In this document: piece after piece, positions 16,205 to 23,896 of the stretch
Layout: each line of letters opens with the position of its first letter
How positions within the stretch are numbered: position 1 is the stretch's first letter
Assembly: GCA_025927475.1 (NCBI GenBank)
Contig: JAICLL010000046.1
Coordinates: 1 to 38,357 of the forward strand
Reading direction: 5' to 3'
DNA length: 38,357 nt
Source: Pirellulales bacterium
GTDB taxonomy: Bacteria > Planctomycetota > Planctomycetia > Pirellulales > JAICIG01
The notes under the pieces: generated by a model
The model's input: the letters and a program-made list of their open reading frames with translations, nothing else
The model's database searches: none
What the model was told of the DNA's origin: nothing
Made by a program: the position numbers and the translations under genes

Positions 16205-17602
16205 TCAGTTCGTAGCTCTCGTCTGCCGCCAGGCCACCAGCCACCAGCTTACCAGCGCCAAGATGTTGAGAAGCCACATGCTGGCCAAGACGTCTCCGGG
16301 CCAGGGGCCGCCCCACCATAAGATGGCGCTGAGCGCCGCGCCAAACGAACTGAGCACCACCAGATCGCGGACCGCAGCGGGCCGCTCACGCAATAACATC
16401 GCCACGGCGTAAAACGCCGGCGCCAACAGCGGCACGAACCAGCGAATCGAACAACAGGGACCCGAGTAGTTGTTCGAGGCTGCCGCATACAGCAGCCACG
16501 TGCCGCCGATCAACGCCCCGACAAAGCCCACTTCAGGCCGGGCATCTTTTCGCAATCGCCAGAGCACGACGATACCGGGCAATGCCAGATACAGCGGCAG
16601 ATTATAGTTCACCAAGCCGTGCTTGCCGATCAGCAGCGCCGCGGCATAGAGCAAGAAATGCCCGACGGAATGATGCGCCCAACCGCCGGTCATGTTCGCC
16701 GCGCTGAACGGCGAGCCGGGCCAGTTCAGATACTCGGGCCGTGCATTGGCCGGCGCCCACGTGCCGCCTACCGCGTAATTGAGCGCATGGTGGGCCGCCA
16801 GCCACGGCAGCGCCGCCATCGCCACACAAACCAAGGCTCCGACGCGCCGCGTGCGCAGCCAAGTCCATCCGCCCGTGCACAGCAACAGCACGGGTCCCAC
16901 GCCCAAGTCGAAGGTGTAACCCAAGCCGGCCAGCGTGCCGATCTGGCTAAGCCGCCACCAAAGTTGCCGCCCATGAGCGCCGGCGGCCACGTGCAGCGCC
17001 AGCATCAACAGGCTGACGATGGCCAACAGCGCAATGTGATTGTTGACATGCCGAGCATAGGGCAGCGCCACCGTGGCCAGCCCGAGGCTTCCAGCGAGCA
17101 GCAACCGATGCCGAATCGCTAAACCCACTCCCGCGGCAATACGATAGACCGACCATACCGAGACCACGTAAGCCAAGCCCGACGAGCCAAGGGTCATCCA
17201 ATAGCAGAACAGCCGCGGGCGTTCGCGGGCCGCCACCCCGGTGGTCGCTTGCAGCAGTTGATACCAGCCCGCCAACAGCACTGCGGGCAGCGGCGATTTG
17301 TCGGAGTAATAGTGCCCGTCGATGAAAAGCTTGTCTTTGGTGCCTTCGTTCCGCAAGGCGTCATTGCCCGGGTCGTAGGGATTCGGCGCGGCGTCGGCCG
17401 ATTCCGGAGTGCGGATGAAAATCGTGCTGTCGATCGCCAGCGTGTGGTGATCGACCAGCGCCTCGACGGTAGCCAGCCGGCTGCCATCGTTCCATCCGCC
17501 GGCATAATCACGGGCGCTGAACGCGGCAATCACCGCCGCGGCCAGAACGACGCCGACGCTCGTGCATCGGTCGGTGTGCTTCGTTGCGGCGGATTGGCTC
17601 AT
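16205..17602 (-). CDS. Polytopic membrane protein, possibly a GT-C-like glycosyltransferase
   Basis: 465 residues with roughly ten hydrophobic segments spread over the whole length. After the first segment comes a soluble loop SRLATVEALVDHHTLAIDSTIF through KDKLFIDGHYYSDKSPLPAVLLAGWY. This pattern recurs in bacterial membrane proteins annotated as phospholipid-carrier-dependent or dolichyl-phosphate-mannose-type glycosyltransferases. The usual early Asp/Glu pair of GT-C enzymes is not obvious, so activity is uncertain. Another long loop, VGGTWAPANARPEYLNWPGSPF, lies after the mid-protein segments, as do GPCCSIRWFVPLLAPAFYAV and the final segments. It is transcribed towards the HisA-like gene, whose stop is 38 bases away (convergent). 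It does not overlap the pseudouridine synthase gene upstream, from which it is separated by 75 bases. Confidence 0.6.
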   Translation of the reverse strand: MSQSAATKHTDRCTSVGVVLAAAVIAAFSARDYAGGWNDGSRLATVEALVDHHTLAIDSTIFIRTPESADAAPNPYDPGNDALRNEGTKDKLFIDGHYYSDKSPLPAVLLAGWYQLLQATTGVAARERPRLFCYWMTLGSSGLAYVVSVWSVYRIAAGVGLAIRHRLLLAGSLGLATVALPYARHVNNHIALLAIVSLLMLALHVAAGAHGRQLWWRLSQIGTLAGLGYTFDLGVGPVLLLCTGGWTWLRTRRVGALVCVAMAALPWLAAHHALNYAVGGTWAPANARPEYLNWPGSPFSAANMTGGWAHHSVGHFLLYAAALLIGKHGLVNYNLPLYLALPGIVVLWRLRKDARPEVGFVGALIGGTWLLYAAASNNYSGPCCSIRWFVPLLAPAFYAVAMLLRERPAAVRDLVVLSSFGAALSAILWWGGPWPGDVLASMWLLNILALVSWWLVAWRQTRATN

Positions 17603-17677
17603 TTATCCAACTCAAATGAGATTGGCCGATCGAAGATCACCTGCGACGGGTATTTTAGCCGGCAACGAAGACATCTC

Positions 17678-18364
17678 CTACTGGCAACTGTCCCAGGCTT
17701 GATCCGGCTCGGCCGTGACCGTCACCCGCTGGCCCGTATGAGGGTGCGTAAACTCCAGGGAACGCCCGTGGAGAGCGATTGCCCGCAATCGCTCGTCGTC
17801 GTGCTGCGGGCCGAACAGCACCGACCCGCCGTAAAAGGCGTCGCCCAACACGGCATGGCCTCGGGAAGCGGCTTGCACGCGAATCTGGTGGGTGCGGCCC
17901 GTCTCCAATTCAATCTCGAGCCACGAGCCCCAGCGCGTCATGCCCAGCGTGCGATAGCGCAGCACCGCGAGCTGCGCACCGGCGGCTTCCGGGTCCACGA
18001 GCTCGGCCCGCGGATGGCCGTAGATTTTTCGCAAATGATCGGTCCAGGTTCCCTCGGAGGGCTCTACCCGGCCCTCGACGCAGGCCCAGTAGATTTTTTT
18101 GATCTCACGCCGCTCGAACTGGCGCGAGATCTTAAAAGCCGCCCGGCGGCGTGTGGCAAACAGCATCGCTCCCGATACCGGCCGGTCGAGCCGGTGTGGC
18201 ACCGCCAAGTAGACGTATTCGGCGCGTGGCTCGCGCTGCGCCAGCCAGGCCCGTAGCCGTTTCTCGAGACTATCGAATTGTGCGGGCGCTTGGGTGGCCA
18301 GCCCGGCGGGTTTCCGCACCACCAGGCAAGCGCCCGATTCATACAGCAATTCGATCTCGCTCAC
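17678..18364 (-). CDS. RluA-family RNA pseudouridine synthase
   Basis: 228 residues from GTG 18364. It isomerises uridine to pseudouridine in RNA; the target (rRNA or tRNA) is not clear from sequence. Family marks are ACLVVRKPAGLATQAP, the catalytic motif VPHRLDRPVSGAMLFA with Asp60, KKIYWACVEG, the late block LEIELETGRTHQIRVQAASRGHAVLGDAFYGG, and ALHGRSLEFTHPHTG. There is no N-terminal S4 domain, so it is the short RluA/TruC-like form. The chosen GTG overlaps the upstream gene's TGA (GTGA at 18361-18364), a coupling signature. The longer open frame to 18640 only extends into that neighbour's coding sequence. Confidence 0.9.
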   Translation of the reverse strand: MSEIELLYESGACLVVRKPAGLATQAPAQFDSLEKRLRAWLAQREPRAEYVYLAVPHRLDRPVSGAMLFATRRRAAFKISRQFERREIKKIYWACVEGRVEPSEGTWTDHLRKIYGHPRAELVDPEAAGAQLAVLRYRTLGMTRWGSWLEIELETGRTHQIRVQAASRGHAVLGDAFYGGSVLFGPQHDDERLRAIALHGRSLEFTHPHTGQRVTVTAEPDQAWDSCQ

Positions 18365-19818
18365 ACTTGCCCAGCCGCCGGAACGACGAACGGCGCTCGA
18401 TATTCGCGGGTCAACAGCGCGTCGGCGGCCGAATTGCCGACGAACGTTTCCGCCGCCGGATCGAACCGCAAAGCCGCGCCCAGCCGACCGAGGGTGGTGT
18501 CGGGCACACCGTTGGTCTTCAAGTGATCGGCGAATCGCTGGAAATCTTCCGACGCTTGCGCATAGCCGTTCAAGCGACCGGCCATTTCGGCCAGCGGCGT
18601 TTGCTCGCCCAGCCGATATGAGATGTTGCCCAAATGGCAAAGCGCGCTGGATAGATGTCCCTCTTCGATGTCCGCGTGCAGGTCTTCGGACCGGCGGCTG
18701 CGAACGGCACTCAGAAAATTGCCAAAGTGGTCTCCACCGGCGTGGAAAGTGGTCGTCAGCTTGCCGTCGCGGTCGAACGCCGCGCCGCCCTCGTAGCTGG
18801 TCAGCACCACGAAGCCCTCGGCGCCCTCGAAGATCACTCCCACCTTCGCGCCGCGGAGCGGTTCGGTGGGCAGGCCGCGCACTTCAAACACCAGCGTCTT
18901 GTCGCCGAAGTCGTGAACGATCATCTGCGTGTTGGCCGTCTCGCCCGCGTCTTCATAACCAAACCGCCCGCCGTAGCTCACCACGCGCTGCGAAAGAGTA
19001 TTGAGACCCAGCCCCCAACGGGCGATGTCCATCTGGTGGATGCCCTGGTTGCCCAGGTCGCCGCAGCCATAGTCCCAGAACCAATGCCAGTCGTAATGAA
19101 ACTGTCGCCGGGCGGGCGGCTTCATCGGGGCAGGGCCCAGCCACAAATTGTAGTCGACGGTCTTGGGTACTTCGTAGCTGCCCTTGGGGCCGATCGAACC
19201 ACGCGACTTATAGCACAGCCCGCGAGCCAGCTTGACTTCGCCAATTTTTCCGGCCTTCACAAATTCGATGGCTTCGATGGTGCCGCCCATCGACCGGCAT
19301 TGCGTGCCGGTCTGGCAGATGCGCTGATGACGGCGGGCCGTCTCGACGATCCGCCGCCCCTCGCTCACATTATGGCTGACGGGCTTTTCGACATAGACGT
19401 CTTTGCCCGCCTGCATGGCCCAGATGGCCACCAGCGCGTGCCAATGATTCGGGGTGGCCGTGCTGACGACATCGACCGAAGGATCGTCGAAGACCTGCCG
19501 CAGGTCTGGCACATATTTCGGTGCGCGTCCTTGCCGCTTGGCGGTTTCTTCGACACGCTTGCGGCCGATCGCTTCGTCGGCGTCGCAGATGTACGTGACT
19601 TCGGTGTTATGGCCGCTCTTGGGATTTGAGTAAGCGCCTAAATGACTGTTGCCTTGGCCGCGAACGCCCACCACGGCCACGCTCAGCCGTTCGTTGGCGC
19701 TTTTGGTGGGTCGGCGCTCTTCGGCCGCAAGCACCGCCGGCGCGCCTGCCGCCAAAGCGGCGGCCGTGGTGGCCAGCATCGAGTCTTCCAGAAACCGGCG
19801 TCGCGAATACAGGGTCAT
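18361..19818 (-). CDS. Tat-exported Gfo/Idh/MocA-family oxidoreductase
   Basis: 485 residues. A twin-arginine signal (SRRRFLEDSMLATTAAALAAGAPAVLA) ends near residue 33. The Rossmann domain follows (RLSVAVVGVRGQGNSHLGAY, then VDVVSTATPNHWHALVAIWAMQAGKDVYVEKPVSHNVSEGRRIVETARR). The EKP motif with its substrate-side Lys is present. The C-terminal domain has the usual WHWFWDYGCGDLGNQGIHQMDIARW block, seen in the large planctomycete set of these periplasmic sugar-type NAD(P)-dependent oxidoreductases. The substrate is unknown. ATG 19818 is preferred over ATG 19824, because GAGG lies six bases before the former and abuts the latter. It is translationally coupled to the pseudouridine synthase. Confidence 0.92.
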   Translation of the reverse strand: MTLYSRRRFLEDSMLATTAAALAAGAPAVLAAEERRPTKSANERLSVAVVGVRGQGNSHLGAYSNPKSGHNTEVTYICDADEAIGRKRVEETAKRQGRAPKYVPDLRQVFDDPSVDVVSTATPNHWHALVAIWAMQAGKDVYVEKPVSHNVSEGRRIVETARRHQRICQTGTQCRSMGGTIEAIEFVKAGKIGEVKLARGLCYKSRGSIGPKGSYEVPKTVDYNLWLGPAPMKPPARRQFHYDWHWFWDYGCGDLGNQGIHQMDIARWGLGLNTLSQRVVSYGGRFGYEDAGETANTQMIVHDFGDKTLVFEVRGLPTEPLRGAKVGVIFEGAEGFVVLTSYEGGAAFDRDGKLTTTFHAGGDHFGNFLSAVRSRRSEDLHADIEEGHLSSALCHLGNISYRLGEQTPLAEMAGRLNGYAQASEDFQRFADHLKTNGVPDTTLGRLGAALRFDPAAETFVGNSAADALLTREYRAPFVVPAAGQV

Positions 19819-19988
19819 GGTCATCCTCGCGTGGGGTCAGGGCCGATGAGGTTTGTGTCTGCCAACTTAAGCAGCGTAATCAATGCCGGGCGAGTCCGCC
19901 AGACTCGGCGACGCGGCCAAGTTTCAGTGGCAAGGCGAACCCAGGGTGCAAAAGCCGACTGAGACTGCGGTATCATGGTACAGCAAGG

Positions 19989-20008
19989 TATAATGGGATA
20001 GCGATCCC
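19989..20008 (+). promoter_or_regulatory. Possible -10 box with adjoining short palindrome
   Basis: TATAAT at 19989-19994 is followed directly by GGGAT-AGCG-ATCCC (19995-20008), a 5-bp dyad that could be an operator. It lies 38 bases before the first gene of the 20033-21662 operon. No -35 box is recognisable (TGCGGT at 17-base spacing), so confidence is low. Confidence 0.3.
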
Positions 20009-20032
20009 GCACTAAGAGCAACGGACATCCAC

Positions 20033-20344
20033 GTGGAGCACGGCGATCTCTTCGAGCGATCGTTTAAGACCGGCAAGGGCACGATTCGTCTATTGGCTGA
20101 AATTGATGTGCAGGGAACGCGGTTGCATCTCAAAGATGTTGTCGTCTTCGAGGAATCGGGGAAGCACGTGACTGGTTTGATGAAAGAAGCTCTTGCTGCG
20201 CGGACGCAACTTATCAATGCGGCGATTGCTTTGGGCTTCAAAGCGATTCGCATTACGGGCATTCGGACGGCGACGAGTTCGTCCGCCAATCCTGGGCACG
20301 CGGTGGATTTATTGATTGATCTCACACGGTACAAATCGCCATGA
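20033..20344 (+). CDS. Small protein resembling C-terminal domains of polymorphic toxins
   Basis: 103 residues from GTG 20033. Sequence features are GKGTIRLLAEIDVQGTRLHLKDVVVFEESGKHVTGLMKEALAARTQLINAAIALGFKAIRITGIRT and NPGHAVDLLIDL. The order (a strand, a K-D-V-x-V/I-F strand, a helix, a short GF..IRITG.R strand, then ANPG..VDL.IDL) resembles domains I recall at the C-termini of large Rhs- or YD-type secreted proteins, here encoded alone. That is memory of a pattern, not a search result. The segment is AT-richer than the flanks (30 of 60 G+C at 20101-20160). It overlaps the next gene by ATGA (20341-20344). No signal peptide. Confidence 0.6.
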   Translation: MEHGDLFERSFKTGKGTIRLLAEIDVQGTRLHLKDVVVFEESGKHVTGLMKEALAARTQLINAAIALGFKAIRITGIRTATSSSANPGHAVDLLIDLTRYKSP

Positions 20345-20610
20345 GCACATCTACGGAAGAATTGGAAGAAGCATTGCGGTCGGGAACATCGAGAACCGAA
20401 CTCATCGGTCACATGAAAACTCGCGGCTTTTCAATTCTGGAAGCCATAAAAGCGACACGAAGTTTGTTCGGGGTGAGCTTGGGCGAGGCGAAACAGCTTG
20501 TCGCGAACCATGCTGCGTGGACTGACATCGCCAGCTCAGCCGCGCCGATGCATGAGGAGGTCATCCGCGCATTCGAAGATGCCGAATCGCAGGACCGCAA
20601 CGAGGTATGA
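20341..20610 (+). CDS. Small L7/L12 C-terminal-domain-like protein
   Basis: 89 residues. The central stretch GFSILEAIKATRSLFGVSLGEAKQLVANH resembles the ribosomal protein L7/L12 C-terminal domain (...IKVIREVTGLGLKEAKELV...). It is preceded by a short helix (TEELEEALRSGTSRTELIGHMKT) and followed by an acidic tail (HEEVIRAFEDAESQDRNEV). Stand-alone proteins of this shape are common small hypothetical proteins beside toxin-like genes. A partner or immunity role is a guess from the tight coupling (ATGA with both neighbours, at 20341-20344 and 20607-20610). It is not a ribosomal protein gene: the length, sequence and neighbours do not fit. Confidence 0.65.
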   Translation: MSTSTEELEEALRSGTSRTELIGHMKTRGFSILEAIKATRSLFGVSLGEAKQLVANHAAWTDIASSAAPMHEEVIRAFEDAESQDRNEV

Positions 20611-21662
20611 GCACCACCGCCACTCCCTTGACGATCGTACATCTCCGCCAGCAAATTGCCCGGCTGCCGCGCACGCCACTGGGGCACCTGCCGACGCCGC
20701 TGGAACCTTTGCCGCGCTTTTCGGCGGCGCTGGGCGGGCCAACCGTCTGGATCAAGCGAGACGACTGCACCGGGCTGGCCTTCGGCGGCAATAAAACGCG
20801 GCACAACGAATTCATCCTGGCTCACGCACTGCAGCTTGGCGCCGAGAAGCTGCTGTGGGGCGCGGGCGTGCAATCCAACAACTGCCGGCAGACCGCCGCC
20901 GCCTGCGCCAAGCTGGGGCTGGCTTGCCATTTGATGCTGGGCCGCGGCGGCCACTCCGACGAAATCCAGGGAAATCTGCTGCTCGATTATCTACTGGGCG
21001 CGACCGTCGAAATGGTCGACCTGCCGCTGGGACCTGAGCTGTACGAGCGCATCGCCCGGCGCGCCGAACAATGGCGGGCCGAAGGACAGCGCGTCTATTG
21101 CTGGGATAACGCGATCGTCAAGCCTCGCGCCGCGGTCAGCTATGCTCTCTGCCTGGCCGAGATCGTCGAGCAAAGCGCCCGCGCGGGCGAAAACCCCAGC
21201 GCGGTCTATGTGGCCTCGGCAGGCTCGACCGCTGCGGGGTTGCTTTTGGGCAAAGCGGCCTTGGCAGCCGAGATCGCTCTACGAATCGTGGCGCCCATTC
21301 GCTGGCCCTGGGATCATGCCGCCGATCTGGCAGCAACCGCCAATCAGGCCGCCGAGTTGATCGGCTTGCCGGCCATGGTTCAGCCCGGCGACGTGCAAAC
21401 CACCGATCAGTATCTCGGCGATGGTTATGGCATACCTTCGGCCGCGGGTCAGGAAGCGCTCGATTTGCTTGCGCGGACTGAGGGCATCTTGGTCGAGCCG
21501 GTTTATACGGCCAAGGCCTTGGCGGCCTTGATCGACGATGTGCGTCAGGGCCGTTTGCCGAGCGACCGTCCGGTGGTGTTCTTACACACCGGCGGCACGC
21601 CGGCGCTGTTCGCTTATCGCGACGAGCTGCTGCGGCGCGGCGAACGCGGGCTGACGCATTAG
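20607..21662 (+). CDS. PLP-dependent D-cysteine desulfhydrase / ACC deaminase-like enzyme
   Basis: 351 residues. Family blocks of the ACC deaminase/D-cysteine desulfhydrase group are PTPLEPLPRFSAALGGPTVWIKRDDCTGLAFGGNKTRHNEFIL with the PLP Lys63, LLWGAGVQSNNCRQTAAACAKLGLACHLM, YVASAGSTAAGLLLG, and GYGIPSAAGQEALDLLARTEGILVEPVYTAKALAALIDDV through VFLHTGGTPALFAY. Enzymes of the group split D-cysteine into pyruvate, sulfide and ammonia, or open the ACC ring. The exact substrate cannot be told from sequence alone. It is the last gene of an overlapping three-gene unit (ATGA at 20607-20610). Base composition returns to the genome's GC-rich norm here. Confidence 0.85.
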   Translation: MSTTATPLTIVHLRQQIARLPRTPLGHLPTPLEPLPRFSAALGGPTVWIKRDDCTGLAFGGNKTRHNEFILAHALQLGAEKLLWGAGVQSNNCRQTAAACAKLGLACHLMLGRGGHSDEIQGNLLLDYLLGATVEMVDLPLGPELYERIARRAEQWRAEGQRVYCWDNAIVKPRAAVSYALCLAEIVEQSARAGENPSAVYVASAGSTAAGLLLGKAALAAEIALRIVAPIRWPWDHAADLAATANQAAELIGLPAMVQPGDVQTTDQYLGDGYGIPSAAGQEALDLLARTEGILVEPVYTAKALAALIDDVRQGRLPSDRPVVFLHTGGTPALFAYRDELLRRGERGLTH

Positions 21663-21701
21663 CCGGAAGCCGGCAAAAGCTGGCCATATTCTCTCTCTTG
21701 C

Positions 21702-21717
21702 TGGCACGCCCGTTGCA
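21702..21717 (+). promoter_or_regulatory. Sigma-54 (-24/-12) promoter for the 21829 exported protein gene
   Basis: CTGGCACG, four bases, then TTGCA: an exact consensus with GG and GC 10 bases apart. Transcription would start near 21728, leaving a leader of about 100 bases before GTG 21829. It lies 40 bases after the stop of the PLP enzyme. Confidence 0.65.
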
Positions 21718-21828
21718 ACCGTCATTTTGACGAGGCTTACCCTAATCGGGTCATCCGCTAAATGCCGAAGAGTTTGGAAGCAAGGGGTGTCATGGGCCAC
21801 AGTATTCCAGGCCAGGGGGGAAAGATCG

Positions 21829-22257
21829 GTGACCAAGCATTTTGTTTTTTGGGCGGCCTGCATCGCAGTTTCGGCCGCGTCTACTTTGCTGGCCCAGCAG
21901 CCGCGGGCGCCGCAGCGCGGGCAAAAATCATCGCTGCGAGTCAAGGCAGACCAAGACCAGCCGGCGCCGCCGATGTCGCTGTCGGAAATGACGCCCGAGA
22001 TGTGGCTCTATCTGCAGGAGTTGCGGCGCAACGACGATCCCAAAATGGCGGTGCGCCGGAAAGCCGAATTCCGCGCCGATCAGCGCCGGCGGCGCATTGC
22101 CTCGCGCGAGTGGTTCGGGCTGTCGAACATGCGCCCACGTGCGAATCCCACTCCTTGGTTCGGCAACTATTCGCCGCAGTGGGGATCGAACGACGTGTTG
22201 CGCCCCGACCTCTGGACCGCCAACGGCAGCCTGCCCATTTATGGCGCCCGCCGCTAG
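21829..22257 (+). CDS. Small exported protein of unknown function
   Basis: 142 residues from GTG 21829, supported by AGGGGGG at 21815-21820 eight bases upstream. The frame is open further up, but that part has no ribosome-binding site and would cover the promoter leader. The start VTKHFVFWAACIAVSAASTLLAQQ is a signal peptide (cut near residue 23). The mature chain is basic and Arg/Pro-rich, with PPMSLSEMTPEMWLYLQELRRNDDPKMAVRRKAEFRADQRRRRIASREWFGLSNMRPRANPTPWFGNYSPQWGSN. No known family is recognised. Like the exported protein at 8099 it has a sigma-54-type promoter (21702-21717), which suggests a shared controlled programme. It is probably periplasmic. Confidence 0.75.
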   Translation: MTKHFVFWAACIAVSAASTLLAQQPRAPQRGQKSSLRVKADQDQPAPPMSLSEMTPEMWLYLQELRRNDDPKMAVRRKAEFRADQRRRRIASREWFGLSNMRPRANPTPWFGNYSPQWGSNDVLRPDLWTANGSLPIYGARR

Positions 22258-22371
22258 AGGTGAGCGCCAGGACCTTTGACATGCCTGGCTTGCCCGCACA
22301 TATTAAACGCGATGCCCTACCGGGCGCCGGCCCGCGCATCTCCGTTTCATCCCTCGTTGCGGAGCAATCGA

Positions 22372-23865
22372 ATGTTGTCGAAGCAACCCGTCGTGTGGCG
22401 CTTGGCGTTGGCGGCCGTTTTTTGTAGCTGGCTGTCGCAAGCTTCGCGCGCCGCCGATCCGCTGCGCGAGTCGGTGGTCCACGTGCTCGTCACGCAGCGC
22501 GCGGCCAATCTGTTTCAGCCCTGGTCGAAAGCCACGCCCAGCGAAGTCACCGGCACCGGTTTTGTGATCGAGGGACGGCGGATTCTGACCAACGCCCACG
22601 TCGTCTCGCATTCGCATCAGATTTATATTCAGCCGCATCAATCGGCCGACCGGCTGGCCGCCACGGTCGCCGCGGTGGCGCCCGACATCGACCTGGCCAT
22701 TTTGCAGTTGGAAGACGAGAGCTTTTTCGACAATCGAGCGGCGATTCTCTTTGGTGAGGGGCTGCCGCAAACCAAAAGCACGGTGAATGTCTATGGCTAC
22801 CCGGTCGGCGGCGAGCAAATGTCGGTTACCGAGGGCATCGTCTCGCGCGTCGATTATGCCCCCTATCACTATGGCGCCGGTGGGCTGCGCGTGCAAATCG
22901 ACGCCGCGCTGAATCCGGGCAACAGCGGCGGGCCGGCGGTCTCCGACGGCAAGCTGGTGGGCGTGGCCTTCAGCGGACTGAAACAGGCGGAAAACATCGG
23001 ATACCTGATTCCGGTCGAAGAGGTCTCGACGTTTCTCGCCGACGCCGCCGACGGTCACTACGACGGCAAACCGCGGTTGCGCGACCAATATCAGACCGTC
23101 GAGAACGATGCCATTCGCGCCAAGCTCGGCTTGACCACCAGCATGGGCGGATGCATGGTCACTCGCCCTGGCGAAAAAAACGGCTCTTATCCGCTGCACG
23201 AAGGCGACGTCGTCATCAAGCTGGGCGATTATGCGCTGGACAACGCGGGCCGCGTGCAAGTCGACGGCGATCTGAAGCTGCCGTTTCAGTATCTGGTGCC
23301 GAAATTGGCGCGCGAGGGCAAGCTGCCGGTGACCATCTTCCGTGGCGGACAAACGATGGGTATTGAATTGCCCGTCAGCAACCGCGAATCGCTGCTGGTG
23401 CCGTACCTCAAGGGCGATTATCCGCGGTATTTTATTTATGGGCCGATTGTGTTTACGCCCGCCTATCGCGAGCTGGTGGTGATGCTGGGCGCCAAGTGGA
23501 CGCCGTATTTGCTCGATCGCGGGCATCCGCTGGTGACGCGGCTGGGCGACGATCCGACGTGGGAAGGCGAAGAGTTGGTGATGATCGCGGCCCCGTTCTT
23601 CTCGCACCGGCTGACGCGCGGCTACAGCCAGGCGATGTTTAGCGTCGTGCAATCGATGAACGATATTCCGGTGCGCAGCCTGCGTCACCTGGCCGAGTTG
23701 CTGCGGTATAACCAGGCGGAGTATGTCGAGTTCAAGTTCGCCGGCAAATCGACCGAAACGCTTGTCTTCCGCCGCCAGGAAATTGCCGATGCCACCGAAG
23801 ACATCTTGAACGACAACGGCATCCGCAAGCAGTGCTCGGACGATTTGGCGTCGCTGTGGAAGTAG
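22372..23865 (+). CDS. Exported trypsin-like (S1C) serine protease with long C-terminal region
   Basis: 497 residues from ATG 22372 (GGAG at 22361-22364). The longer open frame upstream reads through sequence without a start signal. A signal peptide (LALAAVFCSWLSQASRAA) precedes the protease domain. The triad is His76 in LTNAHVVSHS, Asp107 in PDIDLAILQL and Ser185 in NPGNSGGPAVSDGKLVG. A PDZ-like region (GCMVTRPGEKNGSYPLHEGDVVIKLGDYALDN) is followed by a ~180-residue C-terminal part with the repeat-like blocks FIYGPIVFTPAYRELVVMLG and VVQSMNDIPVRSLRHLAELL. This layout is like plant-type Deg proteases with a second PDZ. No membrane anchor besides the signal. Substrates are unknown. Confidence 0.9.
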   Translation: MLSKQPVVWRLALAAVFCSWLSQASRAADPLRESVVHVLVTQRAANLFQPWSKATPSEVTGTGFVIEGRRILTNAHVVSHSHQIYIQPHQSADRLAATVAAVAPDIDLAILQLEDESFFDNRAAILFGEGLPQTKSTVNVYGYPVGGEQMSVTEGIVSRVDYAPYHYGAGGLRVQIDAALNPGNSGGPAVSDGKLVGVAFSGLKQAENIGYLIPVEEVSTFLADAADGHYDGKPRLRDQYQTVENDAIRAKLGLTTSMGGCMVTRPGEKNGSYPLHEGDVVIKLGDYALDNAGRVQVDGDLKLPFQYLVPKLAREGKLPVTIFRGGQTMGIELPVSNRESLLVPYLKGDYPRYFIYGPIVFTPAYRELVVMLGAKWTPYLLDRGHPLVTRLGDDPTWEGEELVMIAAPFFSHRLTRGYSQAMFSVVQSMNDIPVRSLRHLAELLRYNQAEYVEFKFAGKSTETLVFRRQEIADATEDILNDNGIRKQCSDDLASLWK

Positions 23866-23896
23866 AGGAAATGAACTCCGCCTGGCGATCTAGTTG

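Noticed and set aside
22303..23688. A 461-codon open frame on the minus strand opposite the second protease
   Set aside because: It lies opposite a well-supported S1C protease and has the His/Arg-rich composition of an antisense reading.
23866..23896. A cobalamin riboswitch before the BtuF-like gene
   Set aside because: The gap is only about 30 bases, far too short, and no conserved box is present.
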